The notes under the pieces were generated by a model. The model saw nothing but the letters and a program-made list of their open reading frames with translations, searched no databases and had not been told where the DNA came from. A DNA stretch of 64,000 bases from Streptomyces mangrovisoli (GTDB taxonomy: Bacteria; Actinomycetota; Actinomycetes; Streptomycetales; Streptomycetaceae), in contig NZ_LAVA02000016.1 of NCBI RefSeq assembly GCF_000974985.2, positions 1 through 64,000 on the forward strand, given 5' to 3'. The position numbers and the translations under genes are program-made. Every line of letters begins with the position of its first letter. Positions within the stretch are counted from its first letter, which is position 1. This document shows positions 24,402 through 32,994 of this stretch, one piece after another.

Positions 24402-24934
24402 CGGATGCTCCTTGAGGGGACGAAATGCACGCAAGTAGGGATGACGTCATGGATGTCCGCCTTTTCCCTGCAGGATCCGGACACGCCTTCGTGACGGCGA
24501 CCACATACTTTGGCGAGTCGCATGCAAAAGTCAATGCCTTTGCCGACAATCCTGCTGACAATCCGTGACTGACGGATCGTCAGGTCGCGGTGGTGCGCGG
24601 CCGCCGGCTGCGCGCTCACCGCCTGACGCGTGACGTTTGTTCAGGTCGAGTCGGATCGGCGTCCGGGTGACCGCCACAGCCGCAGACGGCGACCCAGCAG
24701 GGTCATGACGGTTGCGCGAGCCGGGGTGCGTGGTGTCGAGGGAGATCGACTAGCGTGCTGTCGAGCGACGCGGACGGAGACTGCCCGACAGAGCCGCTGC
24801 GGATTCCTCCCACGTGTCGCGCCGCCCGGACCGGGCCGACGACGTTGACGCCTGTCCTCTCGACGCGTAAAGGTTCGCTCCAGCCCCGGCCCATGGCGAA
24901 GCCCTGCCCGCGGCTGTCGACCGAAGGAGACAGA
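24402..24934. promoter_or_regulatory. Divergent control region, ABC transporter / ROK
   Basis: A 533-base gene-free gap. For the transporter (minus strand), TTGACT (complement of 24529-24534) and AAGTAT (complement of 24505-24510) are 18 bases apart, a good promoter match. Just upstream are two direct repeats GACAATCC (24545-24552 and 24557-24564) and an inverted repeat CTGAC/GTCAG (24569-24583). A perfect 10-base palindrome ATGACGTCAT lies at 24441-24450 in the leader. GGAGA at about 24926-24930 is the ROK ribosome site. I infer operators for the adjacent ROK protein. Nothing is recognised in 24600-24920. Confidence 0.55.
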
Positions 24935-26203
24935 GTGCCGAGTGAACAGGCCGAAAGCCTGGCCGCGGTCCTGCGAGCCGTGCGCTCCAACGCTGCCGTG
25001 ACCCAGCCTGCACTGATCCGGCACCTCGGGCTGGGGCGCGGCGTCGTCACCGCCAGGATCGCGGAGCTGGAGGGCGCCGGACTCATCACCCAGGCCGGCG
25101 TCGGACCGTCCACCGGCGGACGGCAGCCACGCCGGCTGCGCCTACGGGCCGAAGCCGGCCTGATCGTCGGCGTCGACATCGGCGCGACCTTCCTCAAGGT
25201 GGGCCTGGCCGACCTCTCCGGCCGCATCCTCGACCGGGTGATGGAACCCGCGGACGTCGCACTCGGCCCTGACGGCGTCCTCGGCAGGGTCGAGGAACTC
25301 GTCGGCACGCTGTTGGCCAGGTCCTCGGGCGGGAGCGTGTGGGGCGTGGGGGTCGGCGTGCCCGGCCCCGTGGAGTTCAGCACCGGACTGCCCGTGGTGC
25401 CGCCCATCATGCCGGGATGGGACGGGTATCCCATCCGCGAACGCTTCGCGCGCACATGGAACGCGCCCACCTGGGTGGACAACGACGTGAACCTGATGGC
25501 CCTGGGCGAGTTGCGGGCCAACCCTGCCGCCGCCGGGGTCCGCAACCTGCTGTACGTCAAGGTCGGCACCGGAATCGGGGCGGGCCTGGTCTCGGGAGGA
25601 CGCCTGCACCGGGGCAGCGAGGGCTGCGCGGGCGACATCGGTCATGTCACCGTGTCCGAGAGCGAGGACGTGACGTGCAGGTGCGGCAACACCGGCTGTC
25701 TGGAGGCGCTGGCGGGCGGGGCCGCCCTGGCCGCCCAGGGCCGACGCCTCGCGGAAACGGACCGGAGCGACGAACTGGCCAGAGTGCTGGAGCAGCGAGG
25801 TCGTCTGACCGCCGCCGACATCGCGTCAGCCGCGGAGCTCGGGGACGTCGCGGCGAAGGAACTCCTCGTGAATGCCGGGAAGTTGATCGGCAGCACGCTG
25901 GCCACCCTCGTGAGCTTCTACAACCCCGGGTGGGTGGCGCTCGGCGGCAACGCCATCAGCACGGGCGACACGATCCTCACCCAGATCAGGGAGACCGTAC
26001 GGCGCCGGTCCCTTCCCCTTGCCACGCGCCGCCTGCGCATCGAGCGCTCGTCCCTCGGGACCGAGGCGGGGCTGTCCGGCGCGGTCAATCTCGTGGCCGA
26101 CGAACTGTTCGAACCGCGCTGCCTGGCGTCCTGGGTGCCTCACTCCACACCGTCGGGCCGGCCGGAACTCGCATCCTTCGCCGGGCTCGACGTCGCGGCG
26201 TAG
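24935..26203 (+). CDS. ROK-family transcriptional regulator (3)
   Basis: 422 residues from GTG 24935, with GGAGA 5 bases upstream; the frame is open further 5' but has no ribosome site. The helix-turn-helix spans about 15-60 (VTQPALIRHLGLGRGVVTARI). The ROK fold has GVDIGATFLKVGLADL, GVGVPGPVEF, WVDNDVNLMALGE and the zinc motif CRCGNTGCLE. It closely resembles the regulator at 5133. Divergent from the sugar ABC operon, it most likely controls that operon in response to the imported sugar. Confidence 0.9.
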   Translation: MPSEQAESLAAVLRAVRSNAAVTQPALIRHLGLGRGVVTARIAELEGAGLITQAGVGPSTGGRQPRRLRLRAEAGLIVGVDIGATFLKVGLADLSGRILDRVMEPADVALGPDGVLGRVEELVGTLLARSSGGSVWGVGVGVPGPVEFSTGLPVVPPIMPGWDGYPIRERFARTWNAPTWVDNDVNLMALGELRANPAAAGVRNLLYVKVGTGIGAGLVSGGRLHRGSEGCAGDIGHVTVSESEDVTCRCGNTGCLEALAGGAALAAQGRRLAETDRSDELARVLEQRGRLTAADIASAAELGDVAAKELLVNAGKLIGSTLATLVSFYNPGWVALGGNAISTGDTILTQIRETVRRRSLPLATRRLRIERSSLGTEAGLSGAVNLVADELFEPRCLASWVPHSTPSGRPELASFAGLDVAA

Positions 26204-26231
26204 GCCCGGGTCCCCTCCTGGATGCCCGGCC

Positions 26232-26957
26232 TCACCAGATGAGGCACCAGTAGTTTCCCGCGTTGCCGATGCCGATCCGGCTCACGTGGGGGATGAGGCT
26301 CGGGTCGGGAGGACCTGCCGAGGCCAGGGAACATGCGGGGTCACCGACGGTCTGGGCCAAGGCCATGCGCTGCGCGGCGGCGACAGCGGTGGGGGACGTG
26401 TACCAGGTGGTGGTGACCGGCCCGCTGGGCTCGGGGCGAGGCGTTGCCGTCGACGGGCTGGTGCGTGGGGCGGGGGCGCTCGTGGCGGGCCGTGTCGTGG
26501 TCCGGGAGGGCCGTGGCGCCGGCTGGGAGCGTGTGGGCGCGGGAGACGTGTGCGTGGACGTGTGCGTGTGCGTCGGCGTGTGTGTTTGCGTGTGCGAGGG
26601 AGTCGGCGACGGCCGTGTCGGCTGAGCGGTATGCGGGCGGGCCGCCTCCGAGGAGGCCTCCGTGTGGTGCGTGGGGCGGGCTGTGGAGGACGTCGGCTGA
26701 GGGGAGCGGGATGTCGCGCTCGCGGTCGGGGTCGAGGTCGGCCGGGGTGTCGAGGGCGCTGAGGTGGGGGTCTGCGGCTCGGTTGTCTGCGACGGTCCCG
26801 TTGTCGATGCGGATGTGCTGGGAGCTGTCGCCGCCGAGTGGGGTGTGCCCGTGTCCGATTGCAGCAGCAGCCAGGTTCCGGTGCCGCCGAGAACGAGGAC
26901 GGCGGCGCCGCCCGCTATCCACCAGGCCCGCCGCGACGGGCGTCGGTGACGGCTCAT
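26232..26957 (-). CDS. Membrane-anchored Ser/Thr/Pro-rich protein
   Basis: 241 residues from ATG 26957. A basic N-terminus (MSRHRRPSRR) precedes one membrane segment (about 12-31, WWIAGGAAVLVLGGTGTWLL). Then comes a long disordered Ser/Thr/Pro stretch with a His-Thr alternating run (HTQTHTPTHTHTSTHT, about residues 120-137), ending in a small compact domain of about 60 residues with two Cys (DPACSLAS and the final WCLIW). The layout is of a surface-exposed domain on a flexible wall-spanning stalk. I do not recognise the C-terminal domain. Its stop lies inside a small inverted repeat (gcctca/tgaggc, 26229-26245), a possible bidirectional terminator with the convergent ROK gene. Confidence 0.7.
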   Translation of the reverse strand: MSRHRRPSRRAWWIAGGAAVLVLGGTGTWLLLQSDTGTPHSAATAPSTSASTTGPSQTTEPQTPTSAPSTPRPTSTPTASATSRSPQPTSSTARPTHHTEASSEAARPHTAQPTRPSPTPSHTQTHTPTHTHTSTHTSPAPTRSQPAPRPSRTTTRPATSAPAPRTSPSTATPRPEPSGPVTTTWYTSPTAVAAAQRMALAQTVGDPACSLASAGPPDPSLIPHVSRIGIGNAGNYWCLIW

Positions 26958-27124
26958 GGTTTCACTGTCGCATTGCCGCGGTGATCCTGCAGTGATACGA
27001 AGTCGCAGGCTGGAGCGGGGGCCCGCGGGCGGGCCGGGGACGATCATGCCTCGCGGGGTCCATGAGGCGCAGGAGACCGGCCGCGGTGGAGGGCGAAGAG
27101 CCGGCGCAGAGGGACCCCGTCCAG

Positions 27125-27895
27125 CTAGCCGGTGAGCTCGTTCGCGATCCCGCCCGCCGTGTCGGTGGCGACGCCGTCGTAGCGCATGTACCACTCGGTG
27201 CCGAGCAGCCGCTCCCGGTCGGCCGCCGGAAGGGAGGCGAGCAGCCCCGGTGCGGCGCCCCGGGCCACTTCCGAGCGGTGCGCCTGAACGCCGGCCCACT
27301 TCTGCTCCAGCCAGGGGCGGACGTCGGCCGCCGCGGCGACCCACTCGTCCGGGACGGTGCGCAGTGCCCTGCCCGCCGCGGCGAACCCGGTCAGCGTGTC
27401 CACCGCCGAGTGCGGGTGCGTGGCCAGGTACAGTGCACCGGCCCGCCACGGCGCTCCGGCCTCGGGGTACAGCCGCTCGTGCGCGGCCGCGTGCACCGCG
27501 AGCGCGGTCACCCGGTGGGTGTGCACGTGGTCGGGATGCCCGGTCAGGCCGCCGTAGGCGTCGTGCGTGACGACGATCCGCGGGCGGAACCGCCGCAGGT
27601 GCGCCACCAGGGCGCCCACGGCCTCGTCGAGCGGCGCGTCGAGCAGGCGCGGACGGCCCGGCGCCGACTCGGGGACGCGGGCGTCGGCGTACCCGAGGAG
27701 CAGCGGTTCACCGGCCCCGAGGGCGCGAGTGGCGTCGGCCAGTTCGGCGGCGCGGTGCGTGCCGGCGGCCCAGGTGGCCGTGACGACAGCGGTCCGGGCT
27801 CCCGCCGCAGCGTGGCGGGCGATGACGCCGCCCGCCCACAGGGACTCGTCGTCGGGATGCGCGAACACGGCCAGCAGGCTCGACGGCTCGGACAT
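27125..27895 (-). CDS. PIG-L family deacetylase
   Basis: 256 residues from ATG 27895. Zinc-dependent N-acetylglucosaminyl deacetylase fold (PIG-L/MshB/LmbE): the metal motif AHPDDE (His13-Glu17) and the second-half HPDH (His120-His123) are both present. In actinobacteria the family includes mycothiol enzymes MshB and Mca and many secondary-metabolite tailoring deacetylases. At this length MshB-like or an orphan paralogue are both possible; the neighbours give no clue. It is a single-gene unit with no signal peptide. Confidence 0.88.
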   Translation of the reverse strand: MSEPSSLLAVFAHPDDESLWAGGVIARHAAAGARTAVVTATWAAGTHRAAELADATRALGAGEPLLLGYADARVPESAPGRPRLLDAPLDEAVGALVAHLRRFRPRIVVTHDAYGGLTGHPDHVHTHRVTALAVHAAAHERLYPEAGAPWRAGALYLATHPHSAVDTLTGFAAAGRALRTVPDEWVAAAADVRPWLEQKWAGVQAHRSEVARGAAPGLLASLPAADRERLLGTEWYMRYDGVATDTAGGIANELTG

Positions 27896-28070
27896 CCCTA
27901 GCTGCCGTGTCCCACGTTCGGCCACCACCGTGCACCCGTCACGTCGGGGACCGTATCAGGCCTCGCTCGCACTGCTTGCAGACAGGGGCCTGAAGCGCCT
28001 TCGAGGGCAGGCACGTCGGCCAGGCATCCCCGCACGGCATTCGCCGTCAGGCAGCGGGTACACGGCGCCC

Positions 28071-28421
28071 ATGCACACGACCCATGAGGAACTGGCCGCT
28101 GCCGGCTCGGCGGCGGGGTTGATGATCATGGTCGGCTGCGGACTGCTCGTCACGGCCGCATTGGTGGCCGCCGTCCGTCTCGGTATCGGAGTGCGGCGCA
28201 AGGAGCCCGCACCCCCGCGTCGCGGCGACCACCCCACACCTCCGCCCTCGGGCCCGGTGCGCGAGGAACAGAGCATGCGCGAACCGAACGAGGTGCCCCG
28301 GGCCACCGGTGGCAGCGACCGCCTCACCCCGCACCAACTCGGCAACGCCCCCAGCAGGCCGGACGAGAATCAGACCCGCCCCCGTTGGCACGGTGGCTCC
28401 AGCGGACCCATCGGCGGCTGA
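28071..28421 (+). CDS. DUF6479-family small membrane protein
   Basis: 116 residues. One N-terminal membrane helix (about 12-34, GSAAGLMIMVGCGLLVTAALVAAV) is followed by a basic stretch (GIGVRRKEPAPP) and a hydrophilic tail with the family signature PVREEQ...REPNEVPR...LTPHQLG and ...RPRWHGGSSG. This matches my memory of DUF6479, a small family common in Streptomyces with no known function. The ATG start lacks an obvious ribosome site. It stands alone between minus-strand genes. The 296 bases after it (28422-28717) hold no gene I can support. Confidence 0.75.
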   Translation: MHTTHEELAAAGSAAGLMIMVGCGLLVTAALVAAVRLGIGVRRKEPAPPRRGDHPTPPPSGPVREEQSMREPNEVPRATGGSDRLTPHQLGNAPSRPDENQTRPRWHGGSSGPIGG

Positions 28422-28717
28422 GGAGCCGACACGATGTGAGCCGGCCGGCGGCCCGGGCGGAGGACGGCAGGCACGGTGGCCGCAGGACGGCAGGCAGTTC
28501 GAGGACGGTGGGCGCTTCGCTGCGGCGGACCACGGTCTGTGGTGCAGGGTGAGCGGTCCGATCTTGATCTCGTGGCGTAGGGCCGCTCCCAGCTCGGGGC
28601 ACACCCCCTCGTCCAGTGCGGCCCGTGAAGTACCGACGGCCCGGGCCGGGTTCCCATCCTCGGCCCGGGTGCACAGCCCGCCGGGCTCCTGCGATCTCCG
28701 GGTGGCGCCCTCCGCGA

Positions 28718-29986
28718 TCAGGGGTGGTCAGCCGCAAGCGGCAAGCCCGCCTGCGGTGCGACGACGGTGATGGTCCGGGGCTGTGGCCCGAACCATTCGC
28801 ACACCAGGATGGTGGCATCGTCCTGCAGTTGCTGGTTGTGGTGCTGCAGCAGGGAATGGATCAGCCGGCGCAGGGTCTCGGGGACGGGCAGGCCGTCGCT
28901 GTGGTGGCGGACGAGGAAGTCGATGAAGTGCGCGAGACCGAACTCTTGGCGTCCGACGCGGGCTTCGGTGATTCCGTCGGTGTAGAGGACGAGGCGGTCG
29001 CCCGGTTCGAGCTGCTCGTGGCAGACGGTGGTGGGCAGATGGAGGTCGGTGCCCATGGGGTGCGAAGGCGGGCACTTCAGGAGGGTGGACCAGCGTCCGC
29101 CACGGATCACCAGGGGTGGCGGATGGCCGCGGTTGACCCAGGTCAGGATCCCGCTCCTGGTGTCCAGATCGGCGAGGATTCCCGTCACGTAGCGGCTGTG
29201 GCCGAACTGCTCGACCAGCACCTGCTCGACGCGCTCACCGAGCTGGTCGAGCGGAGTGCCCTGACGGCGGTGGTTGCGGCAGGCGGCGACGGCGAGATTG
29301 GCGGTGAGACCGGCGGAAGTGTCGTGTCCCATGGCGTCGAAGACCGAGAAGTGGATGGTGTCGCCGGAGACGGCGTAGTCGTACGCGTCCCCGCCGACCT
29401 CGTAGGCCGGCTCCAGGGCCGCGCCGATGACGACCCGGTTGTCGGCGTAGGTGCGCGGCGGCATCAGGGTCCATTGCATCTCGGCCGCGACGTTCATCGC
29501 CTGGGTACGCGTCATGCGGGCGTGGGAGTCGCTGGTGTCCCGGCTGGAGACGACCAGCATGGCCACCATCGACGCCAGCGTCAGCATGTCCTGGTGGAGA
29601 CCGTCGCCGTGGTGGGCGGTGGTCACGCGCAGGACGCCAAGGCGCTCGGTGCCGTCCAGGAGCGGCACCCACCAGGACTGGCGCCCGTCCTCGGTGCCGG
29701 CGCCGGCCACGATGTGACCGTACTGGTAGGCGCGCCCGGCGACAGTGCCCTCGACCGGCATGTCCGCCTGGGCGCCCGCGGCCTCCTGAGCCGCGTCCAG
29801 CCCCTTGCCGGTGAGCAGGCGCAGAACGTCCCGCTGCAGGTCGGCGAGGTAGATGCGTACGTCGTCGAAGCCGGCCGACGCAGCCTGCTCGGCCACGCTG
29901 GAGGGCAACTGTTCGAAGGCCATCGTGTGACTGCCGGACAGGAGGCTCCTCAGCATCTGCAGCATCCCGTCGTCGCGCCGTGTCAT
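28718..29986 (-). CDS. GAF-SpoIIE (PP2C) serine phosphatase
   Basis: 422 residues from ATG 29986, which has AAGGAGG 7 bases upstream. A GAF-like sensory domain (about 25-165, with VPLLDGTERLGVLRV) is followed by a PP2C/SpoIIE domain (about 190-405). Metal-binding Asp residues are seen in EVGGDAYDY, FDAMGHDTSAG and LYTDGITEAR; the end has LQDDATILVCEW. In Streptomyces these phosphatases dephosphorylate anti-anti-sigma factors and thereby adjust sigma factor activity. No cognate anti-sigma gene is adjacent, though an orphan HATPase lies at 55858. Confidence 0.9.
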   Translation of the reverse strand: MTRRDDGMLQMLRSLLSGSHTMAFEQLPSSVAEQAASAGFDDVRIYLADLQRDVLRLLTGKGLDAAQEAAGAQADMPVEGTVAGRAYQYGHIVAGAGTEDGRQSWWVPLLDGTERLGVLRVTTAHHGDGLHQDMLTLASMVAMLVVSSRDTSDSHARMTRTQAMNVAAEMQWTLMPPRTYADNRVVIGAALEPAYEVGGDAYDYAVSGDTIHFSVFDAMGHDTSAGLTANLAVAACRNHRRQGTPLDQLGERVEQVLVEQFGHSRYVTGILADLDTRSGILTWVNRGHPPPLVIRGGRWSTLLKCPPSHPMGTDLHLPTTVCHEQLEPGDRLVLYTDGITEARVGRQEFGLAHFIDFLVRHHSDGLPVPETLRRLIHSLLQHHNQQLQDDATILVCEWFGPQPRTITVVAPQAGLPLAADHP

Positions 29987-30217
29987 CACGGGCCTCCTTT
30001 CTGTCACGCCGTCTTTCGTCCGGAGGAAGGCGTGATCAGTTGTTCGTTCGGTCCGGGTACCCCCTTCGAGCGTCGGCGTCTGCTCGCCTGCGACCTGCTT
30101 TTCGATGATTTGTCGGGTGCGGACTCGAGTCCGAAGAGGACGGCCCGCCGCCCGTCGTGCATCCGTCGCCGGCGACGCCCTGAGACACGTGCGTGGCGTC
30201 GGCGCAGTGACGGAACG

Positions 30218-30354
30218 TCAGCCAGCCGCGGTGACCTCGTCCTTGATCAGGGCGGCCCCTTTGTCCTGCACCAAGTGCGCGGCTCCAGCGGCCTTCGCCA
30301 TGGCCTCACCGGTCAGTCCGATGGGCCGTCCGCTGGGTGGGGCTGCTGGGTCAT
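30218..30354 (-). pseudogene. Remnant of a DUF3618-type gene
   Basis: An ATG at 30354 overlaps the holin-like gene stop (ATGA) and begins MTQQPHPADGPSD, the usual opening of the DUF3618 protein that often follows this holin in Streptomyces, but it stops after 13 codons. A second frame then reads GLTGEAMAKAAGAAHLVQDK and on through GAALIKDEVTAAG to a stop at 30218; this resembles the interior of such proteins. The arrangement suggests an internal deletion and frameshift. The matches are from memory, so this is a moderate claim. Confidence 0.45.
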
Positions 30355-30770
30355 CGCTGCGCGCTCTCCTTGATCGTGGCCACGTCGGCCTTGACGCTGT
30401 CGATGGTCCGCTCGGGCGCCGGCGGCGCGGCCCGGCCGACCTCCTTCTTGCCCGCCAGGGCGAGTACGGCCGTGATCGCGCCCAGGACGGCGGTCACGAT
30501 GAGGGCTGCGGCCCACACCGGCAGGGGAACGGCCAGCGCCGCGATGGCGGCGGCGACGAGGGCCTGCAGCGTCAGGAAGCCGACCAGACCGGCTCCGCCG
30601 AACAGGCCCCCACCCTTGCCGTAGAGCCTGCCCTTCTGTTTCATTTCCGCCTGCGCCAGCCGGATCTCGCCCCGGACCAGCTCCGCCAATTGCTGGGACG
30701 CCCGCTGGACCAGCTCGCCCACAGGCTCCTGCGAACTGCTCTGGCCACGGCGCGTATCGGGACTGTTCAT
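30351..30770 (-). CDS. Phage holin-like (superfamily III/DUF1469-type) membrane protein
   Basis: 139 residues. A hydrophilic N-terminal helix (SQEPVGELVQRASQQLAELVRGEIRLAQAEMKQK) is followed by two membrane segments (about 60-85 and 90-115, GGAGLVGFLTLQALVAAAIAALAVPLPVWAAALIVTAVLGAITAVLAL) and a charged tail. This is the 'phage holin family' protein found on most Streptomyces chromosomes. It is not part of a prophage here; it is thought to be a cell-envelope or stress protein. The gene is followed with ATGA overlap by the decayed DUF3618 partner. Confidence 0.8.
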   Translation of the reverse strand: MNSPDTRRGQSSSQEPVGELVQRASQQLAELVRGEIRLAQAEMKQKGRLYGKGGGLFGGAGLVGFLTLQALVAAAIAALAVPLPVWAAALIVTAVLGAITAVLALAGKKEVGRAAPPAPERTIDSVKADVATIKESAQR

Positions 30771-31131
30771 GGCGACCTGCCGCCTTTCTGGGCAGCTGCC
30801 GTGGCAGCCGGCCCTTCCTCTCCACCACGTGTTCGGCTCGTGCCCCCGTCCGAGGCACGGCGGTGCGTCGGGTACCCGTGAGCGCCCATCCCATCCGCGC
30901 GGCCTTCGGTTTCGGCGGCGAGCGGCTGTCACGGCAGCGCGCGGCGTGGCGGAGGCGAGGTCTCGCCGGGCGCGGTCACCGCCGGCGGGCAGGTGCATGC
31001 CCCCATTGGCGTCCGCCGGAGTGCGCGGCCCGCGCCGTCTTCGCAGCATGACGTCTGACGACCCCACCCCATGTGCGATCGATGCGATCGGTGCTGGGGC
31101 GTTGCCACCCGCACTGGTTCGGAAGGACGAC
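30771..31131. other. 361-base divergent gap, holin-like / LysM hydrolase
   Basis: Upstream region for both neighbours. No gene is supported. The minus-strand leader has AAAGGCGGCAGG before the holin-like ATG; the plus-strand gene has GGAAGGA at about 31121-31127. An imperfect direct repeat gcgatcgatgcgatcgg lies near 31075-31092. No clear promoter hexamers were found by eye. Confidence 0.35.
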
Positions 31132-32994
31132 ATGCCCATACGTAACCGTGGTATGGCTGCCGCAGCCGCCATGTTCCTGGCCGGATTGACGGCGCTGAGC
31201 TCGGCCCCGGCCTACGGCCTGCCCGGCGCGGCCACCGGCCGCCTCGGGCCCGCGAGGGCGGAGGACGGCCCCCTTCCCGCGGGCCGCCCAGCACCAGGAC
31301 TGGCGCCGGCACGGACGATCAGCGACTTTCCGGCCGCCCGCGCCGCGGCCGACGCGTACACCGTCTCGTCCGGGGACACGCTGAGCGGCATCGCCCAGCA
31401 GAGCCTCGGCAGCGCAGTGCGGTGGGACAGCGTCTACACCCTCAACCAGCAGGCCATCGAGGATGCGGCCCGCCGGCACGGGTACGGCTCCAGTGACGGT
31501 GGCCACTGGATCTTTCCGGGAACCGTGCTCGCCCTTCCCCGGGACGAGCCCGGGCGGACGCAGCAGGCATCGCGGTTCGAGCCCGCCCCGTGCCCGACCA
31601 CCTACGGCACGCTGAAGGGCACGACCTGCGGCTTCCTCGTCGTACCGGAGAACCGGGCCCACCCCTTTGCACGCACCCTTCGCCTGGCCGTTGCCCGCGT
31701 CCGCTCGGCATCGCCCAGTCCGCGCCCCGACCCGATCGTGTTCCTCACCGGCGGACCCGGCGCCGACGCCCTGGCGGACATATCCGAACTCACCGAGGCC
31801 GGGATCAACCGTGACCGTGATCTCGTCGTCCTGTCCCAACGCGGGACGCTCTCGTCGCAGCAGCCGCTGACGTGCCCCGAGATCGACCAGTTCTACGCGG
31901 AGCGTGTCCACCTTCGGTACGACGCAGCCTCGACCGGAGACCTGTACGCACAGGCGGCGGCCCGGTGCCGCGAGCGCCTGACAGCCCAGGGAATCGATCC
32001 CGCTGCCTACAACACCAGCGAGAACGCCGCCGACGTGGCCGATCTGCGCAGCGCGCTGGGAATCGACGAGTGGAACGTCCTGTCGCACTCCTACGGGACG
32101 CAACTGGCCCTGGTCTACATGCGCATGTTCCCCCAAGGAATCCGCTCCGTGACGGTCGACGGCGTCGTACCGCCGTCCGTGGCGTCGCCCGGCTGGACGT
32201 GGAGCAGCCTGAGGGAGTCGTTCGACAACATCGTGGGTGCCTGTGCGGCCCAGCCCTCCTGTCGGCAGCGCTACCCGGACATCGGTGGCACCTTCCTGCG
32301 CATGGTCCGCCGGCTGGAGGCCCGTCCGGTCACCACGCACGTGACGGTGGAGCAGGTCGGCAGGGTGAAGGTGGTCCTCGACGGCGGGGCGCTGCTGAAC
32401 TGGATCGTTCGCACCAGCCACGCCCCCGACGACTTCCCGCTGGCCGTGGAGGAGTTGGCCCAAGGCCACCCCGAGCGCATCGCGGAGCAGTGGGCGGCCG
32501 CCTGGCTGCCCGGCTCGCAGGGGAAGTTCGCGCACGGGCTGTCGCTCAGTGTGTGGTGCAGCGAATGGGTGCCGTTCGAGACCTCCGGCGAGCAGCTCGC
32601 CGAGGGGCTTCGAGCCTTTCCCGAGCTGCCCCGCTCGGTCCTCGCCCAGGCGCCCCAGCTGCCGTTCCTGCGACAGGCGTGCCAGGCATGGAACGTTCCC
32701 CAGGCACCCGCCTCCGTTCGCGCGGTCACCCGGGGCACCATTCCCACCCTTGCCATCTCCGGCAGCTTCGACGCCCAGACCGGGGCCCAGTGGGGGAGCT
32801 ACGTGGCACGGACGCTCTCCCGCTCCACCGTGGTGACGCTGGCCGGAGTCGCCCACGGGGCGTTCCCGCAGCCGTGCGGGGCATCGGTGATCACGTCCTT
32901 CTTCGACGACCCCGAGAACCCCGACACCCGGTGCGTGAGTTCCGTCAAGCCGGTGCCGTTCACCATCGGCAACGGGGGAGCCGGCACCTCGTGA
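31132..32994 (+). CDS. Secreted LysM-peptidase S33 (alpha/beta hydrolase) protein
   Basis: 620 residues from ATG 31132. A signal peptide (about 1-29, ending APAYG) is followed by a LysM peptidoglycan-binding domain (about 75-136, YTVSSGDTLSGIAQQSLG ... IFPGTVLALP) and a tripeptidyl-aminopeptidase-type alpha/beta hydrolase (about 155-610). The nucleophile is Ser320 in LSHSYGT, which has Ser instead of the usual first Gly of G-x-S-x-G. Asp in SGSFDAQTG and His in GVAHGAFPQPC complete the triad. Secreted S33 enzymes trim peptides. The LysM fusion would anchor this one in the cell wall, which is unusual for the family. It overlaps the downstream serine hydrolase gene by 4 bases. Confidence 0.85.
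   Translation: MPIRNRGMAAAAAMFLAGLTALSSAPAYGLPGAATGRLGPARAEDGPLPAGRPAPGLAPARTISDFPAARAAADAYTVSSGDTLSGIAQQSLGSAVRWDSVYTLNQQAIEDAARRHGYGSSDGGHWIFPGTVLALPRDEPGRTQQASRFEPAPCPTTYGTLKGTTCGFLVVPENRAHPFARTLRLAVARVRSASPSPRPDPIVFLTGGPGADALADISELTEAGINRDRDLVVLSQRGTLSSQQPLTCPEIDQFYAERVHLRYDAASTGDLYAQAAARCRERLTAQGIDPAAYNTSENAADVADLRSALGIDEWNVLSHSYGTQLALVYMRMFPQGIRSVTVDGVVPPSVASPGWTWSSLRESFDNIVGACAAQPSCRQRYPDIGGTFLRMVRRLEARPVTTHVTVEQVGRVKVVLDGGALLNWIVRTSHAPDDFPLAVEELAQGHPERIAEQWAAAWLPGSQGKFAHGLSLSVWCSEWVPFETSGEQLAEGLRAFPELPRSVLAQAPQLPFLRQACQAWNVPQAPASVRAVTRGTIPTLAISGSFDAQTGAQWGSYVARTLSRSTVVTLAGVAHGAFPQPCGASVITSFFDDPENPDTRCVSSVKPVPFTIGNGGAGTS

Noticed and set aside
30351..30770. Prophage indicated by a holin
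   Set aside because: This holin family is a standard chromosomal Streptomyces gene; no other phage genes are near.
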